Shown here piece after piece: positions 27,098-36,478 of a DNA stretch of 64,000 nucleotides. Made by a program: the position numbers and the translations under genes. Source of the stretch: Devosia submarina (lineage in GTDB: Bacteria; Pseudomonadota; Alphaproteobacteria; Rhizobiales; Devosiaceae); contig NZ_PYWB01000001.1 in the NCBI RefSeq assembly GCF_003056345.1, positions 1 through 64,000 of the forward strand, written 5' to 3'. The notes below the pieces were generated by a model. It was given only the letters and a program-made list of their open reading frames with translations. It did not search any database and was not told where the DNA came from. Numbering within the stretch: position 1 is the first letter of the stretch; each line of letters begins with the position of its first letter.

Positions 27098-28696
27098 ATG
27101 ACCAATCAGGCCAAAGCCAACGGCGACCCGTCGCTGTGGGCCACCTATGAACTCACGCTTGAGGGGCCGAGCCAAGGCAATCCATTCGCCGATGTGAAAC
27201 TGCGTGCTGTTTTCAGCCAGGGTGAGCGGCAGGTGCGGGTAAACGGCTTTTATGATGGAGACGGTCAATACAAGCTGCGCTTCCTGCCCGAAACGACCGG
27301 CGCCTGGTCATACGAGACCTCTAGCAATGTCCCAGCGCTCGATGGTGTGGCTGGCAGCTTTGAAGTGGGCCCGGCGCAGCCGGGGCATCATGGGCCGGTG
27401 CGCGTCTCCAACCGGCACCATTTCCGCTATGCCGACGGCACGCGCTTCATCAATATCGGCACCACGGCCTATGTGTGGAATTTGCAGGGCGATGAGTTGG
27501 AGGAGGAAACGCTCCGCACCCTCAAGGACGCGCCCTTTACCAAGATCCGCATGTGCGTGTTCCCCAAGCACTATCGCTATAATCAGAACGAACCCGAGCG
27601 CTACCCTTTCCGCCTGGTAAAGAAAGGAACCAGCGAATGGACCGGCAGCTTCCGTGGGGATTTTGGCTGGGAATTCGACTTCACACGGTTTGAGCCGGGC
27701 TATTTTCAACATTTGGAGCAGCGCATCAACCAGCTCGCCGAAATCGGTGTCGAGGCCGACCTCATCATCTTCCATCCTTATGATCGTTGGGGCTTTTCGC
27801 GCATGAGCCCGGCCGAAGATGACCACTATCTGAAGTACCTCGTCGCGCGCCTAGCGGCACTTCCCAATGTCTGGTGGTCCATGGCCAATGAATATGACCT
27901 CATGCCCTCAAAAAGCATGGCGGATTGGGAACGGTTCATTCACATCACCTCGGACAATGATCCCTTCGGGCATCTCCTCAGTATTCATAATTGCTTCGGC
28001 TTCTACGATCACAACCATCCCTGCATTACTCACGCCAGTATCCAGCGCTCCACGGCAAATCTCGCCGCGGTGTGGCGCGAGCAATATGGCAAACCGGTCT
28101 CGATCGATGAGTGCTGCTATGAGGGCGACATTGCCGAGCTCTGGGGCAACATCTCAGCCAAAAAAATGGTGCGGCGGTTCTGGGATGGCACAGTAAATGG
28201 CGGCTATGTCACCCATGGCGAAGCCTACTACAATGAAGAGGAAACGCTTTGGTGGGCCAAAGGCGGCAGGCTGACGGGCGAGAGCGTCGCGCGTATTGCC
28301 TTTCTCCGGCGCATTCTCGAAAAGGGACCGGACGAGGGGCTTGATCCGGTTAAGTCTACGGTCGCCTATCGCACAAGCATGGCGGGTGGACTCGACAAGG
28401 TCGTCATGGCGCAGCTGTTTCAGCCGACGCCAGGCGAAGAGGATTGGCCACGCGCACAGGCCTGGTTCGCTACCGCAGGCCAGCCGCATCGCTATTACCT
28501 CACCTATCTCGGCGAGAACCAGCCCAGCGAATTTACTGTGGCGACGCCGCCGGGCGAGCACTATTCCGCCACGCTGATCGACACCTGGGAAATGACGGAA
28601 AAGACGCTCGCCGAAAGCGTCGAGCGCGGTGATGTGCTGCACTTTGCGCCCAAGCCCTATCAGGCGCTCCTGTTCCGGCGCGTGGATGGAGAATGA
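27098..28696 (+). CDS. Apiosidase-like glycosidase 1 (DUF5060-DUF4038-DUF5605)
   Basis: 532 residues from ATG 27098. Residues about 15-92 are a DUF5060 beta-sandwich (ELTLEGPSQGNPFADVKLRA, GFYDGDGQYKLRFLP). Residues about 100-410 are a TIM barrel of the DUF4038 apiosidase-like catalytic family, related to GH140. Residues about 420-530 are a DUF5605-like beta domain. Probable catalytic pair: Glu265 in WWSMANEYD (acid/base) and Glu338 in PVSIDECCYEG (nucleophile), the usual strand-4/strand-7 positions. There is no signal peptide, so it acts on imported saccharides. Apiosidase activity is inferred from family and from the neighbouring apiose-type pathway. Confidence 0.75.
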   Translation: MTNQAKANGDPSLWATYELTLEGPSQGNPFADVKLRAVFSQGERQVRVNGFYDGDGQYKLRFLPETTGAWSYETSSNVPALDGVAGSFEVGPAQPGHHGPVRVSNRHHFRYADGTRFINIGTTAYVWNLQGDELEEETLRTLKDAPFTKIRMCVFPKHYRYNQNEPERYPFRLVKKGTSEWTGSFRGDFGWEFDFTRFEPGYFQHLEQRINQLAEIGVEADLIIFHPYDRWGFSRMSPAEDDHYLKYLVARLAALPNVWWSMANEYDLMPSKSMADWERFIHITSDNDPFGHLLSIHNCFGFYDHNHPCITHASIQRSTANLAAVWREQYGKPVSIDECCYEGDIAELWGNISAKKMVRRFWDGTVNGGYVTHGEAYYNEEETLWWAKGGRLTGESVARIAFLRRILEKGPDEGLDPVKSTVAYRTSMAGGLDKVVMAQLFQPTPGEEDWPRAQAWFATAGQPHRYYLTYLGENQPSEFTVATPPGEHYSATLIDTWEMTEKTLAESVERGDVLHFAPKPYQALLFRRVDGE

Positions 28697-28697
28697 C

Positions 28698-30209
28698 ATG
28701 ACCGAAGTCGCGCAGTGGGATGTGTTTGAAGCCAGCTTTGAGGGGCCGTCGGGCGGCAATTCGTTCCTGGATGTTCGACTGGAAGCTTTTGTTCAACACA
28801 AGAGCCGCCAAATGCGCGTGCCTGGCTTTTATGATGGAGAGGGCATTTTCCGCATCCGCTTCATGCCGGACACCGAAGGGGAGTGGCTTTTTTCAACGCG
28901 ATCGAATGCAGCTGAGCTCGATGGGAAGACCGGTAGCTTTATGGTGACTCCGGCGCGCCCGGGGGTGCATGGACCGGTGCGGGTCGCCAACAAGTTTCAC
29001 TTCGCCCATGCTGATGGGACGCCATTCCTGCCGTTTGGAACCACCTGCTACGCCTGGACGCATCAGCCGCTGGAGGAGCAGGGCAAGACGCTGGAAAGCC
29101 TCAAGAAGGCCCGCTTCAACAAGCTGCGCATGGGCGTTTTTCCCAAGGACTATCCCTATAATGTCAACGAGGCGCTACACGACGTTTACCAGAAGGACAG
29201 CGATGGGCAATATGACTTTGACCGGCCCAATCCCGAAAGCTTCCGCCACTTCGAAAATCAGGTGAAAGCACTGGGGGAGATGGGGATCGAAGCTGATATC
29301 ATCATCTTCCACCCTTATGACCGCTGGGGCTATTCGGACATGAGTGAAAGGCAGGATTATGCCTATGTCCAATATCTCGCTGCTCGGCTCTCAGCTTATC
29401 GCAATGTCTGGTGGTCGCTGGCCAACGAATACGATTTTCTTCTGAACACCAAGCCGATGCACCAATGGAACCGCTATTTCCACATTCTGGAAGAGAACGA
29501 CCCCTATGGGCATCTGCGCTCGATCCACAATGGCGATCCCGAGGCGAACTACGATCACCGCAAAGCCTGGGTGACCCATGTCTGCATCCAGAACTGGGAT
29601 GTGAAACGGACGGGCGAATGGCGGCTGGCCTATGGCAAGCCGGTGGTCAATGACGAGCCTGAATATGAGGGTAGTATCATCCAGGTCTGGGGCAATATCT
29701 CAGCACAGGAATTGGTGCACCGGTTCTGGATAACGACGATGCGTGGAGGCTATGCCGGCCATGGCGAAACCTTCTCCCATCCCGACGACCTCATCTGGTG
29801 GGCCAAGGGGGGAGAATTGCGTGGAGAAGCCTGGAAGCGCATCGGCTTTCTGCGCGATTTGCTGGAACAGGATGTGAGTAACGGTTTCGAGCCGATCGAT
29901 CCCCAGACGCGCTATCCCTGGAACCGGGTCTCGGGCGCGCGGGATGGCGACACGACCATCATCTATTTGGGTGAACACCAGCCGCTAATCTGGGCTGCGG
30001 GTTTGCCGCAGGAGCCGGGTGACTACCAAGTTGATCTGATCGACACTTGGAACATGACGGTGGAGCCGGCGAAGGTCGTACCGGCACCGGCAAACCATCC
30101 TACCCGCCATGGAGCGGTGGTGATGCAGCGCAAGCCTGATGCAGCATTTGCAGTTGAGTTGCCGGGCAGACCTCACCTCGCCATCCGCGTTCGGCCCGCG
30201 TCCGCATAA
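28698..30209 (+). CDS. Apiosidase-like glycosidase 2 (DUF5060-DUF4038-DUF5605), tandem paralogue
   Basis: 503 residues from ATG 28698, one base after the previous stop; an earlier in-frame ATG inside the upstream gene is rejected. Same architecture as its neighbour: DUF5060 (FEASFEGPSGGNSFLDVRLE), apiosidase-like barrel with IIIFHPYDRWGYSDMSERQD, probable catalytic Glu244 (NVWWSLANEYD) and Glu320 (KPVVNDEPEYEG), then a beta domain. The two copies are clearly divergent, implying different linkages or aglycones rather than recent duplication. Cytoplasmic, as no signal peptide is seen. Confidence 0.75.
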   Translation: MTEVAQWDVFEASFEGPSGGNSFLDVRLEAFVQHKSRQMRVPGFYDGEGIFRIRFMPDTEGEWLFSTRSNAAELDGKTGSFMVTPARPGVHGPVRVANKFHFAHADGTPFLPFGTTCYAWTHQPLEEQGKTLESLKKARFNKLRMGVFPKDYPYNVNEALHDVYQKDSDGQYDFDRPNPESFRHFENQVKALGEMGIEADIIIFHPYDRWGYSDMSERQDYAYVQYLAARLSAYRNVWWSLANEYDFLLNTKPMHQWNRYFHILEENDPYGHLRSIHNGDPEANYDHRKAWVTHVCIQNWDVKRTGEWRLAYGKPVVNDEPEYEGSIIQVWGNISAQELVHRFWITTMRGGYAGHGETFSHPDDLIWWAKGGELRGEAWKRIGFLRDLLEQDVSNGFEPIDPQTRYPWNRVSGARDGDTTIIYLGEHQPLIWAAGLPQEPGDYQVDLIDTWNMTVEPAKVVPAPANHPTRHGAVVMQRKPDAAFAVELPGRPHLAIRVRPASA

Positions 30210-30356
30210 CCGACATAGGTGACGCTTTCTCTGCCCTGTGGCGTCAGCGGGAACGGTTCGGAGTCTTCGCTTTCGCCTTGGTCTGCAGCGATCCCACTCA
30301 AACGAGTGGTTCGGGCGGGTCTCGGCCGTTTTATAGGCGGCTATCAATGTTTATGC

Positions 30357-30539
30357 ATGAGCAGAAACTTGCGCCAACACCTGCGGAAACTCGGTGAGAT
30401 CCTTGTCGTTCTCGTGGCGCTCTTTGTTGCGCTGGGGCCGCGACTGGATGAGGTGGGCCTTACCCATGTGATCGGCCTGTCGCTAGACGCCTGGGAAGGG
30501 CATGGATTGCAGGCACCGCCGGAGGCACGCTCACCATGA
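30357..30539 (+). CDS. Possible small membrane protein
   Basis: 60 residues from ATG 30357: a basic N-terminus (SRNLRQHLRKLG) and one hydrophobic helix (EILVVLVALFVALG), then a hydrophilic tail. No clear ribosome-binding site and no recognised family. Its end lies inside a large hairpin (30517-30557). It could be spurious. Confidence 0.3.
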   Translation: MSRNLRQHLRKLGEILVVLVALFVALGPRLDEVGLTHVIGLSLDAWEGHGLQAPPEARSP

Positions 30540-30557
30540 GCGGGCGTTCCTCCGGCG
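30517..30557. terminator. Long inverted repeat between converging reading frames
   Basis: CGCCGGAGG (30517-30525) pairs with CCTCCGGCG (30549-30557), and inside it CGCTCA pairs with TGAGCG around a three-base loop. It probably ends transcription of the VOC gene (-) and of whatever reads in from the left. Confidence 0.55.
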
Positions 30558-30574
30558 TAGCTTGGTTCAGCCAC

Positions 30575-30958
30575 CTATTCTGGCGAATGGCAGACCGCTT
30601 CGATGTTGTTGCCGTCTGGATCCCGAACGAAGGCGCCATAATAGGTGGCATGGTAGTGTGGCCGCAGGCCGGGGGCGCCATTGTCCTCGCCGCCCGCTGC
30701 CATGGCTGCGGCATAGAACTGGTCGACTTCGGCCCGGTTCTTCGCTGAAAACGCAAAATGGGCCGGCGGCTTTTGCGCGCCGGCTTCGGTCAGCCAGAAC
30801 GCGGCGCTGTCGCGGCCAAAGCCACCCACTTTGACCCCGCCTGTGTGCTCGAGCGGAATTTGCACCAGAAATGAAGCACCCAAGGGCGCCAGAGCCTGTT
30901 CATAAAAGGCTTTGGCCTTATCAAAATCGCTCACGCTAATGCCGCTATGGTCTATCAT
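30575..30958 (-). CDS. VOC-family (glyoxalase/bleomycin-resistance fold) protein
   Basis: 127 residues from ATG 30958; a longer upstream frame is not supported. Two beta-alpha-beta-beta-beta modules are visible: MIDHSGISVSDFDKAKAFYE begins the first, HFAFSAKNRAEVDQFY the second, and the end FVRDPDGNNIEAVCH is the classic VOC tail carrying a metal-ligand Glu. Members include metal-dependent dioxygenases, lyases and resistance proteins; the substrate is unknown. Confidence 0.85.
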   Translation of the reverse strand: MIDHSGISVSDFDKAKAFYEQALAPLGASFLVQIPLEHTGGVKVGGFGRDSAAFWLTEAGAQKPPAHFAFSAKNRAEVDQFYAAAMAAGGEDNGAPGLRPHYHATYYGAFVRDPDGNNIEAVCHSPE

Positions 30959-31136
30959 TGTTGTCCCCGTTCGATTGATGATGTCTGCCCATAAACATCG
31001 ATGCTGACAGCGCACGTCAGCATCTCGATGCGGGCCATCCACTTCGTTCGGGATGCCGGCGCTAAACCGAGCTGCTCGGGCACCAAGCTTTAACAATGAG
31101 AAGGTAAGTTGAACCGCAATCTACTGGCAGGTCGGT

Positions 31137-33548
31137 ATGTTAACGGTTCTTGAGAAACTTCTGTTTGCCCATGACTTGCGGCTTGTGCTGCTGGCGGCAC
31201 TGGTTTGCACCCTATCGGCCTTTGCCGGGTTTGGCCTCCTGGTCCGCGCCCGTACCGCGCAAGGCAGGCACCGGCTGATCTGGCTGGGCGTTGCTGCCAT
31301 CGCCGTTGGTTTTGGGATCTGGTCTACCCATTTCATCGGCATGCTGGCCTTCCATGCGGAAGTTCCGCTTGGCTATGATCCAGCGATCACGGCCTTGTCC
31401 TTGGCCGTAGCCATTCTGGGATGTGGCCTTGGTTTCTTCCTGGCAACCCATGGCAATGGCCGCTCCGATCACCTGCTCGCCGGCACTGTTGTCGGGCTAA
31501 GTATTACTGGAATGCACTATATCGGCATGGCAGCCTTGGTTGTCGGCGGCGAGATCGGGTGGGACAGCGCGCTGGTGATCGCTTCAGTGCTGCTGGGCGC
31601 CTGCTTGGCAGCGCTGGCGCTTATGGTCGGCGCCACCAGCAGCCATGCGGGGCATCGGCTCACTGCGGTGGGCCTTCTCACCCTGGCGATCTGTTCCATG
31701 CATTTCACCGCCATGGCGGCGGTGGACCTCAGCAATTGCTTTGCTGTCACGACCGTTGGTGAACTGTCTGCTAGCCAGCTCTCGATCAATGTCGGCCTGG
31801 CGAGCGTCCTTATTCTGCTTGCGGTGCTGGGTGGGCTTTATCTGGATGCGCGAGACGCTATGCGCCCCCACGCCGATGCTGCGCGGATTTCGGCTATTTC
31901 AACCAAGCTCGAGCTGGCGCTTACACATATGAGCCAGGGTCTGGTCCTGTTCGACGGAGAGGAGCGCGTGGTCCTGGTGAATGCGCAGCTCAAAGCCATT
32001 TTCGGCATTCCGGACCATCACGCGATGGAAGGCATGCAACTGCGTGAACTCTGCGGTTTGATCCTCCAATCCCGCGGCGATGCGCCGACCACTGAGCAGA
32101 TTGATGCGGTTTACCAAACGCACAAGCACCTCATGGCCAGCGAGGCAGGGGGCGAGATTGTCCAAGATCTTGCCTCAAAGCACACGGTCCGCATCATCCA
32201 TCGTCCGGCTTACCCCAAAGGATGGGTGTCGACCGTTGAAGACATCAGCGAGCGGCGCAAATCCGAAGCGCGCATCGCCCACATGGCGAAGCACGATGAC
32301 CTGACCGGCTTGCCCAACCGCGTTCATTTCAGCGACGCTGCCGCCGCCGCGATCGAAACAGCCGATGCCGAACAGCTCCGCCTCGCCGTACTGGGGATCG
32401 ATCTGGATCGCTTCAAGGAAGTCAACGACAACCACGGCCACGCTATTGGCGACACAGTGCTGCGCATGGTGGCAGATCGCGTCGCCGCGGGCTTGCAGGA
32501 CGGCGAGTTTTTTGCGCGGGTGGGCGGAGATGAATTCGCCGCGTTCAAGCTGTTTAAGGACGAAGCCGATCTTTATAGCTTTATCAGCCGGCTTGAAGAT
32601 TGCATTCGCACCAGTCTTGCGTTTGGTGAGCTCAATATTTCCGTGGGCGCCAGCATCGGGCTTGCCATTTATCCCCAGGATGGCGGCACGCTCGAAAAGC
32701 TCAACAGCAATGCCGATCTTGCCATGTATCGCGCCAAGGAAAGCGTCCTGGAGAGCGTCTGCTTTTACCAGGCGTCCATGGATGAGATCGCGCGTGAACG
32801 CCGCTCCATTGCGCGCGATCTTTGGAACGCTACCGAAAACGGGCAGATGTTCCTCCATTACCAGGTGCAGAAATCAGTCTCGACGAACCAGATCATGGGC
32901 TACGAGGTTTTGCTGCGCTGGAACCATCCTGAGCGCGGCCCGATTTCGCCTGCAGAGTTCATCCCGATCGCTGAAACCTGTGGCGCCATCCTGCCGATCG
33001 GTGAATGGGTCCTGCGCACGGCCTGCCGCGCCGCTGCAAGTTGGCCCGAGCCGCACAAGATTGCCGTTAATTTATCGGCCGTCCAGCTCGCCAATGCCGA
33101 TCTGGCGCAACTCGTCGCGGCGATCCTGGTGGAAACCGGCCTCAACCCAAGCAGGCTCGAACTTGAAGTCACCGAAAGCGCGATCATCGGCGACAAGCAA
33201 CGTGCCCTCCATATTCTGCGGCAGATACGATCCCTTGGCGTCACCATTGCCATAGACGATTTCGGCACTGGCTATTCCTCGCTCGAAACGCTGCGCTCAT
33301 TCCCCTTCGACAGGATCAAGCTGGACCGCTCCTTCATGGTCGATGTGGAGAGCAACCGGCAGTCAAAGGCAATTGTCCGCGCCATTTTGGCCCTGGGACG
33401 GAGCCTTGAAGTTCCGGTGCTTGCTGAAGGTGTTGAAACAAGCGCCCAGCTTGAGCTCTTGTCTGCTGAAGGGTGCGATGAAGCTCAGGGCTATTTCCTT
33501 GGGCGCCCAGGCGAATGGCTTGAAAACAAGGCAGCGTCTGCCGCCTAG
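31137..33548 (+). CDS. MHYT-PAS-GGDEF-EAL cyclic-di-GMP signalling protein
   Basis: 803 residues. Residues 1-220 form the seven-span MHYT sensor with its repeats STHFIGMLAFH, GMHYIGMAALVV and SMHFTAMAAVD, whose His/Met residues are proposed to bind copper. A PAS-like segment follows (about 255-370). The GGDEF domain has an intact GGDEF site (RVGGDEFAAF, about 462). The EAL domain has EVL instead of EAL (YEVLLRWNHPERG, about 588) but keeps the N, E, DDFGTGYSS and K residues needed for phosphodiesterase activity. Thus both cyclic-di-GMP synthesis and breakdown are possible. It is monocistronic. Confidence 0.92.
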   Translation: MLTVLEKLLFAHDLRLVLLAALVCTLSAFAGFGLLVRARTAQGRHRLIWLGVAAIAVGFGIWSTHFIGMLAFHAEVPLGYDPAITALSLAVAILGCGLGFFLATHGNGRSDHLLAGTVVGLSITGMHYIGMAALVVGGEIGWDSALVIASVLLGACLAALALMVGATSSHAGHRLTAVGLLTLAICSMHFTAMAAVDLSNCFAVTTVGELSASQLSINVGLASVLILLAVLGGLYLDARDAMRPHADAARISAISTKLELALTHMSQGLVLFDGEERVVLVNAQLKAIFGIPDHHAMEGMQLRELCGLILQSRGDAPTTEQIDAVYQTHKHLMASEAGGEIVQDLASKHTVRIIHRPAYPKGWVSTVEDISERRKSEARIAHMAKHDDLTGLPNRVHFSDAAAAAIETADAEQLRLAVLGIDLDRFKEVNDNHGHAIGDTVLRMVADRVAAGLQDGEFFARVGGDEFAAFKLFKDEADLYSFISRLEDCIRTSLAFGELNISVGASIGLAIYPQDGGTLEKLNSNADLAMYRAKESVLESVCFYQASMDEIARERRSIARDLWNATENGQMFLHYQVQKSVSTNQIMGYEVLLRWNHPERGPISPAEFIPIAETCGAILPIGEWVLRTACRAAASWPEPHKIAVNLSAVQLANADLAQLVAAILVETGLNPSRLELEVTESAIIGDKQRALHILRQIRSLGVTIAIDDFGTGYSSLETLRSFPFDRIKLDRSFMVDVESNRQSKAIVRAILALGRSLEVPVLAEGVETSAQLELLSAEGCDEAQGYFLGRPGEWLENKAASAA

Positions 33549-33685
33549 TTCAGGCCATGCTTGTTTGTTGATCGGCGCAGTCCTTAAACTTCACTTGTAC
33601 GGCTTATTGGCATGCAGGCCACCTTTGTCGGAACAGAGGAGGGGGGCTGTCGTTCTGTAGGGGTTAGCTTGGAGGCCTCAATAGA

Positions 33686-34651
33686 ATGCCGATCATCGGA
33701 TATCACGCTTCCCACGAGCAGGTAGATCCCGCTTCGCTCCTCAAGGCCGTTGTCTGGGCAGAGCAGGCCGGGTTTGACGCCGCCATGTGCTCGGATCATT
33801 TTGCGCCCTGGAGTGAACGGCAAGGTCAGTCCGGCTTTGCATGGTCCTGGCTGGGGGCGGCTCTGCAGGCGACGTCACTCCCCTTTGGCGTGGTGAATGC
33901 GCCGGGGCAGCGATACCATCCCGCCATCATCGCCCAGGCCGGCGCCACGCTGGCGCAGATGTTTCCGGGGCGATTCTGGATGGCGCTGGGCTCGGGTGAG
34001 GCCGCCAACGAACACATCACCGGGGATCGCTGGCCTGAAAAGGCTGTCCGCAATGCCCGTCTGGGCGAATGCGTCGACGTCATGCGCCAGCTGTTTGCCG
34101 GCGAAACAGTGACGCACCACGGCCTTGTCACCGTTGATCGGGCCAAGCTGTGGACAAGGCCGGAAGAGCCGCCCAAACTGATCGGCGCTGCAGTAAGCCC
34201 CAAAACGGCCCAATGGGTTGGAGGCTGGGCCGACGGCCTCATCACCATCAACCAGCCCCACGATGCCCTTAAGCAAATCATCGACGCCTTCCGGGCAGGC
34301 GGCGGGGAAGGCAAGCCCATTTACCTTCAAATTCACCTTTCCTACGCAGCGGACGCGGAGGCTGCGCTCGAGACCGCTTTCGAGCAATGGCGGTCAAACG
34401 TCTTTTCGCCACCGGTCTGCTGGGATCTGGAGCTTCCCGAGCATTTCGACGAAGCCTCCAAGTTCGTGCGCCGGGAGGACATGCATGACTCCGTGCTGAT
34501 TTCCCATGAACCATCTCGTTTTGTGGACCTCCTCGGCGCCTTCGCGGGCCTGGGGTTCGACGGCCTTTACTTGCACCATGTCGGTCAGGAGCAGCAGCCC
34601 TTCATCGACGTCTTTGGCGAGCGGGTGCTGCCGCATCTTAAAAGGATCTAG
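33686..34651 (+). CDS. LLM-class flavin oxidoreductase, TIGR03885-like
   Basis: 321 residues of the luciferase-like TIM barrel: GYHASHEQVDPASLLKAV, FDAAMCSDHFAPWSERQGQS, RFWMALGSGEAANEHITGDR and GWADGLITIN are typical of the non-F420 subgroup TIGR03885. The gene ends two bases before a GH13 gene, a pairing I recall as recurrent in related bacteria. The reaction is unknown. A GGAGG site precedes the ATG. Confidence 0.8.
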   Translation: MPIIGYHASHEQVDPASLLKAVVWAEQAGFDAAMCSDHFAPWSERQGQSGFAWSWLGAALQATSLPFGVVNAPGQRYHPAIIAQAGATLAQMFPGRFWMALGSGEAANEHITGDRWPEKAVRNARLGECVDVMRQLFAGETVTHHGLVTVDRAKLWTRPEEPPKLIGAAVSPKTAQWVGGWADGLITINQPHDALKQIIDAFRAGGGEGKPIYLQIHLSYAADAEAALETAFEQWRSNVFSPPVCWDLELPEHFDEASKFVRREDMHDSVLISHEPSRFVDLLGAFAGLGFDGLYLHHVGQEQQPFIDVFGERVLPHLKRI

Positions 34652-34653
34652 CA

Positions 34654-36303
34654 ATGGATATTTCCCAGACCAGTGATCTCTGGTGGAAGAATGCTGTCTT
34701 TTATTGCCTCGACGTGGAGACCTTCCGCGACGGCAATGGCGATGGAACCGGCGACTTCCAGGGCCTGACGGACCGTATCGACTATCTGGCCGGGCTCGGC
34801 GTCACCTGCATCTGGCTGATGCCGTTCTATCCCACGGCCAACCGGGACGATGGATATGACATCATCGACTACTACGCAGTCGACCCACGCTACGGCTCAT
34901 TGGGAGATTTCGTCGAATTCCTCAGGACCGCAAGCGACAGGGGCATCCGGGTCATTGCCGACCTCGTCGTCAATCATACCTCGGCCGAGCACCCCTGGTT
35001 CAAGGCATCGCGGTCTAGCAAGTCATCGCCGTTCCGCGACTGGTATGTCTGGCAGGAGGAGATACCCGAAGGGGCGTCCGAGAGCCTGGTTTTCCCTGAC
35101 AAGGAGACCAGCAATTGGGAGTTGGATAAAAAGACCGGTGAATATTACCTGCACCGTTTCTACAAGCACCAGCCCGATCTCAACATCGCCAATCCAGACG
35201 TGCGCGATGAAATCCGCAAGATCATCGGTTTTTGGCTAGAGCTGGGTCTTTCCGGCTTCCGCGTTGATGCCGTTCCGTTTCTGCTCGAAACAGAGGGCAT
35301 CTCCAAGGCGATGGAACTCGCTCCCCATGATTGGCTGCGTAAAGTGCGCAGCTTTCTTGGCCGCAGAAGGGGTGACGCCCTGCTGATGGGCGAGGTCAAT
35401 CTCGAGTACGAAGCGGTCCGCGAATTCTTCGGGGATGACGGCGGCGACGAACTCCACATGTGCCTCAACTTCAATCTCAACCAGGCATTCGCCCTTGCAC
35501 TCGTCCGGGAAGATGCAGGGGCGCTGGTGCACAGCCTTCGGGCCATGCCGACGCTGCCGGAGAGTGCGGCCTGGGCGAACTTTATTCGCAACCATGATGA
35601 ATGGTCTCTGGACAAGCTCACCGAGGCCGAGCGGCAGGAGGTTTTCAAGGCCTTTGGGCCCAAGCCCGAAATGCAGCTGTTTGGACGTGGGCTCCGCCGG
35701 CGCCTGCCCACCATGCTGGATGGCGACCAGGCGCGACTGCGAATGGCCTACAGCCTGATGTTCGCCCTACCGGGCGCGCCGGTCCTTTTCTATGGAGAAG
35801 AGATCGGCATGGCGGAAAATCTTGAGATCGAAGGCCGCATGAGCGTACGCGCACTCATGCAGTGGTCCGACCGGGAGAATGGCGGCTTTTCGGAGGCGCC
35901 TTCCGATGCGCTCTGTCGTCCGCTCATGAAGTCCAGGAAGTGGGGGCCTTCGGGTATCAACGTCTGGGATCAGGAGGGGGATGGGGATTCGCTGCTGAGA
36001 TGGATGGAGAACCTTATCCGCCACAGGCGCGAAATGCCTGAGATCGCCTTCGGCAAATGGAGCCTCTTGCCCATTGCTGACCCGGCAGTACTGGCTCTGA
36101 GCTACCAATGGGGTGAGCGCAAGTCGATCGTCATTCATAATCTTGGCTCGGGTGCGAAGAACATCGAATTTCAACTGGGATCCCGGTCTGAAAAGCAGTC
36201 GATCGTGGATCGTTTCGGCGATGGCGACATGGATGTTCGGGCCGACGGCACCGTCGCCCTTGGTCTGAGGGGCTATGGATATAAATGGCTCAGAATGCTC
36301 TGA
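34654..36303 (+). CDS. GH13 alpha-amylase-family enzyme, trehalose-synthase-like
   Basis: 549 residues. GH13 conserved regions are intact: DLVVNHTS (region I), GFRVDAVPF with the nucleophile Asp (II), LLMGEVN with the acid/base Glu (III) and FIRNHDE with the stabilising Asp (IV). WWKNAVFYCLDVETFRDGNG at the start and GDFQGLTDRIDYLAGLGVT are close to trehalose synthase (maltose-trehalose interconversion). It is shorter than bacterial trehalose synthases fused to maltokinase. It is cytoplasmic, and coupled to the LLM oxidoreductase gene. Exact specificity is uncertain. Confidence 0.85.
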   Translation: MDISQTSDLWWKNAVFYCLDVETFRDGNGDGTGDFQGLTDRIDYLAGLGVTCIWLMPFYPTANRDDGYDIIDYYAVDPRYGSLGDFVEFLRTASDRGIRVIADLVVNHTSAEHPWFKASRSSKSSPFRDWYVWQEEIPEGASESLVFPDKETSNWELDKKTGEYYLHRFYKHQPDLNIANPDVRDEIRKIIGFWLELGLSGFRVDAVPFLLETEGISKAMELAPHDWLRKVRSFLGRRRGDALLMGEVNLEYEAVREFFGDDGGDELHMCLNFNLNQAFALALVREDAGALVHSLRAMPTLPESAAWANFIRNHDEWSLDKLTEAERQEVFKAFGPKPEMQLFGRGLRRRLPTMLDGDQARLRMAYSLMFALPGAPVLFYGEEIGMAENLEIEGRMSVRALMQWSDRENGGFSEAPSDALCRPLMKSRKWGPSGINVWDQEGDGDSLLRWMENLIRHRREMPEIAFGKWSLLPIADPAVLALSYQWGERKSIVIHNLGSGAKNIEFQLGSRSEKQSIVDRFGDGDMDVRADGTVALGLRGYGYKWLRML

Positions 36304-36478
36304 CGCAGACTATTGACCCCGTCATCATTGCTGGATGCCACAAGGCGCCTCTTCAAGGCTGGAACAATCTGCACGAAGGCCCGCACGTACCCAAGCGGGG
36401 AACGATGGTGCGACTTGTAAGCGCGCCCGAGCGGTTCTCGATAGATTATCGCCGCATCCATTGATGCACGCGGCGTAA

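Noticed and set aside
36304-36478. Possible transposase remnant between the GH13 and GntR genes
   Set aside because: A reverse-strand frame faintly recalls a transposase tail (HHRSPLGYVRAF), but the likeness is too weak; I see nothing supportable in this gap.
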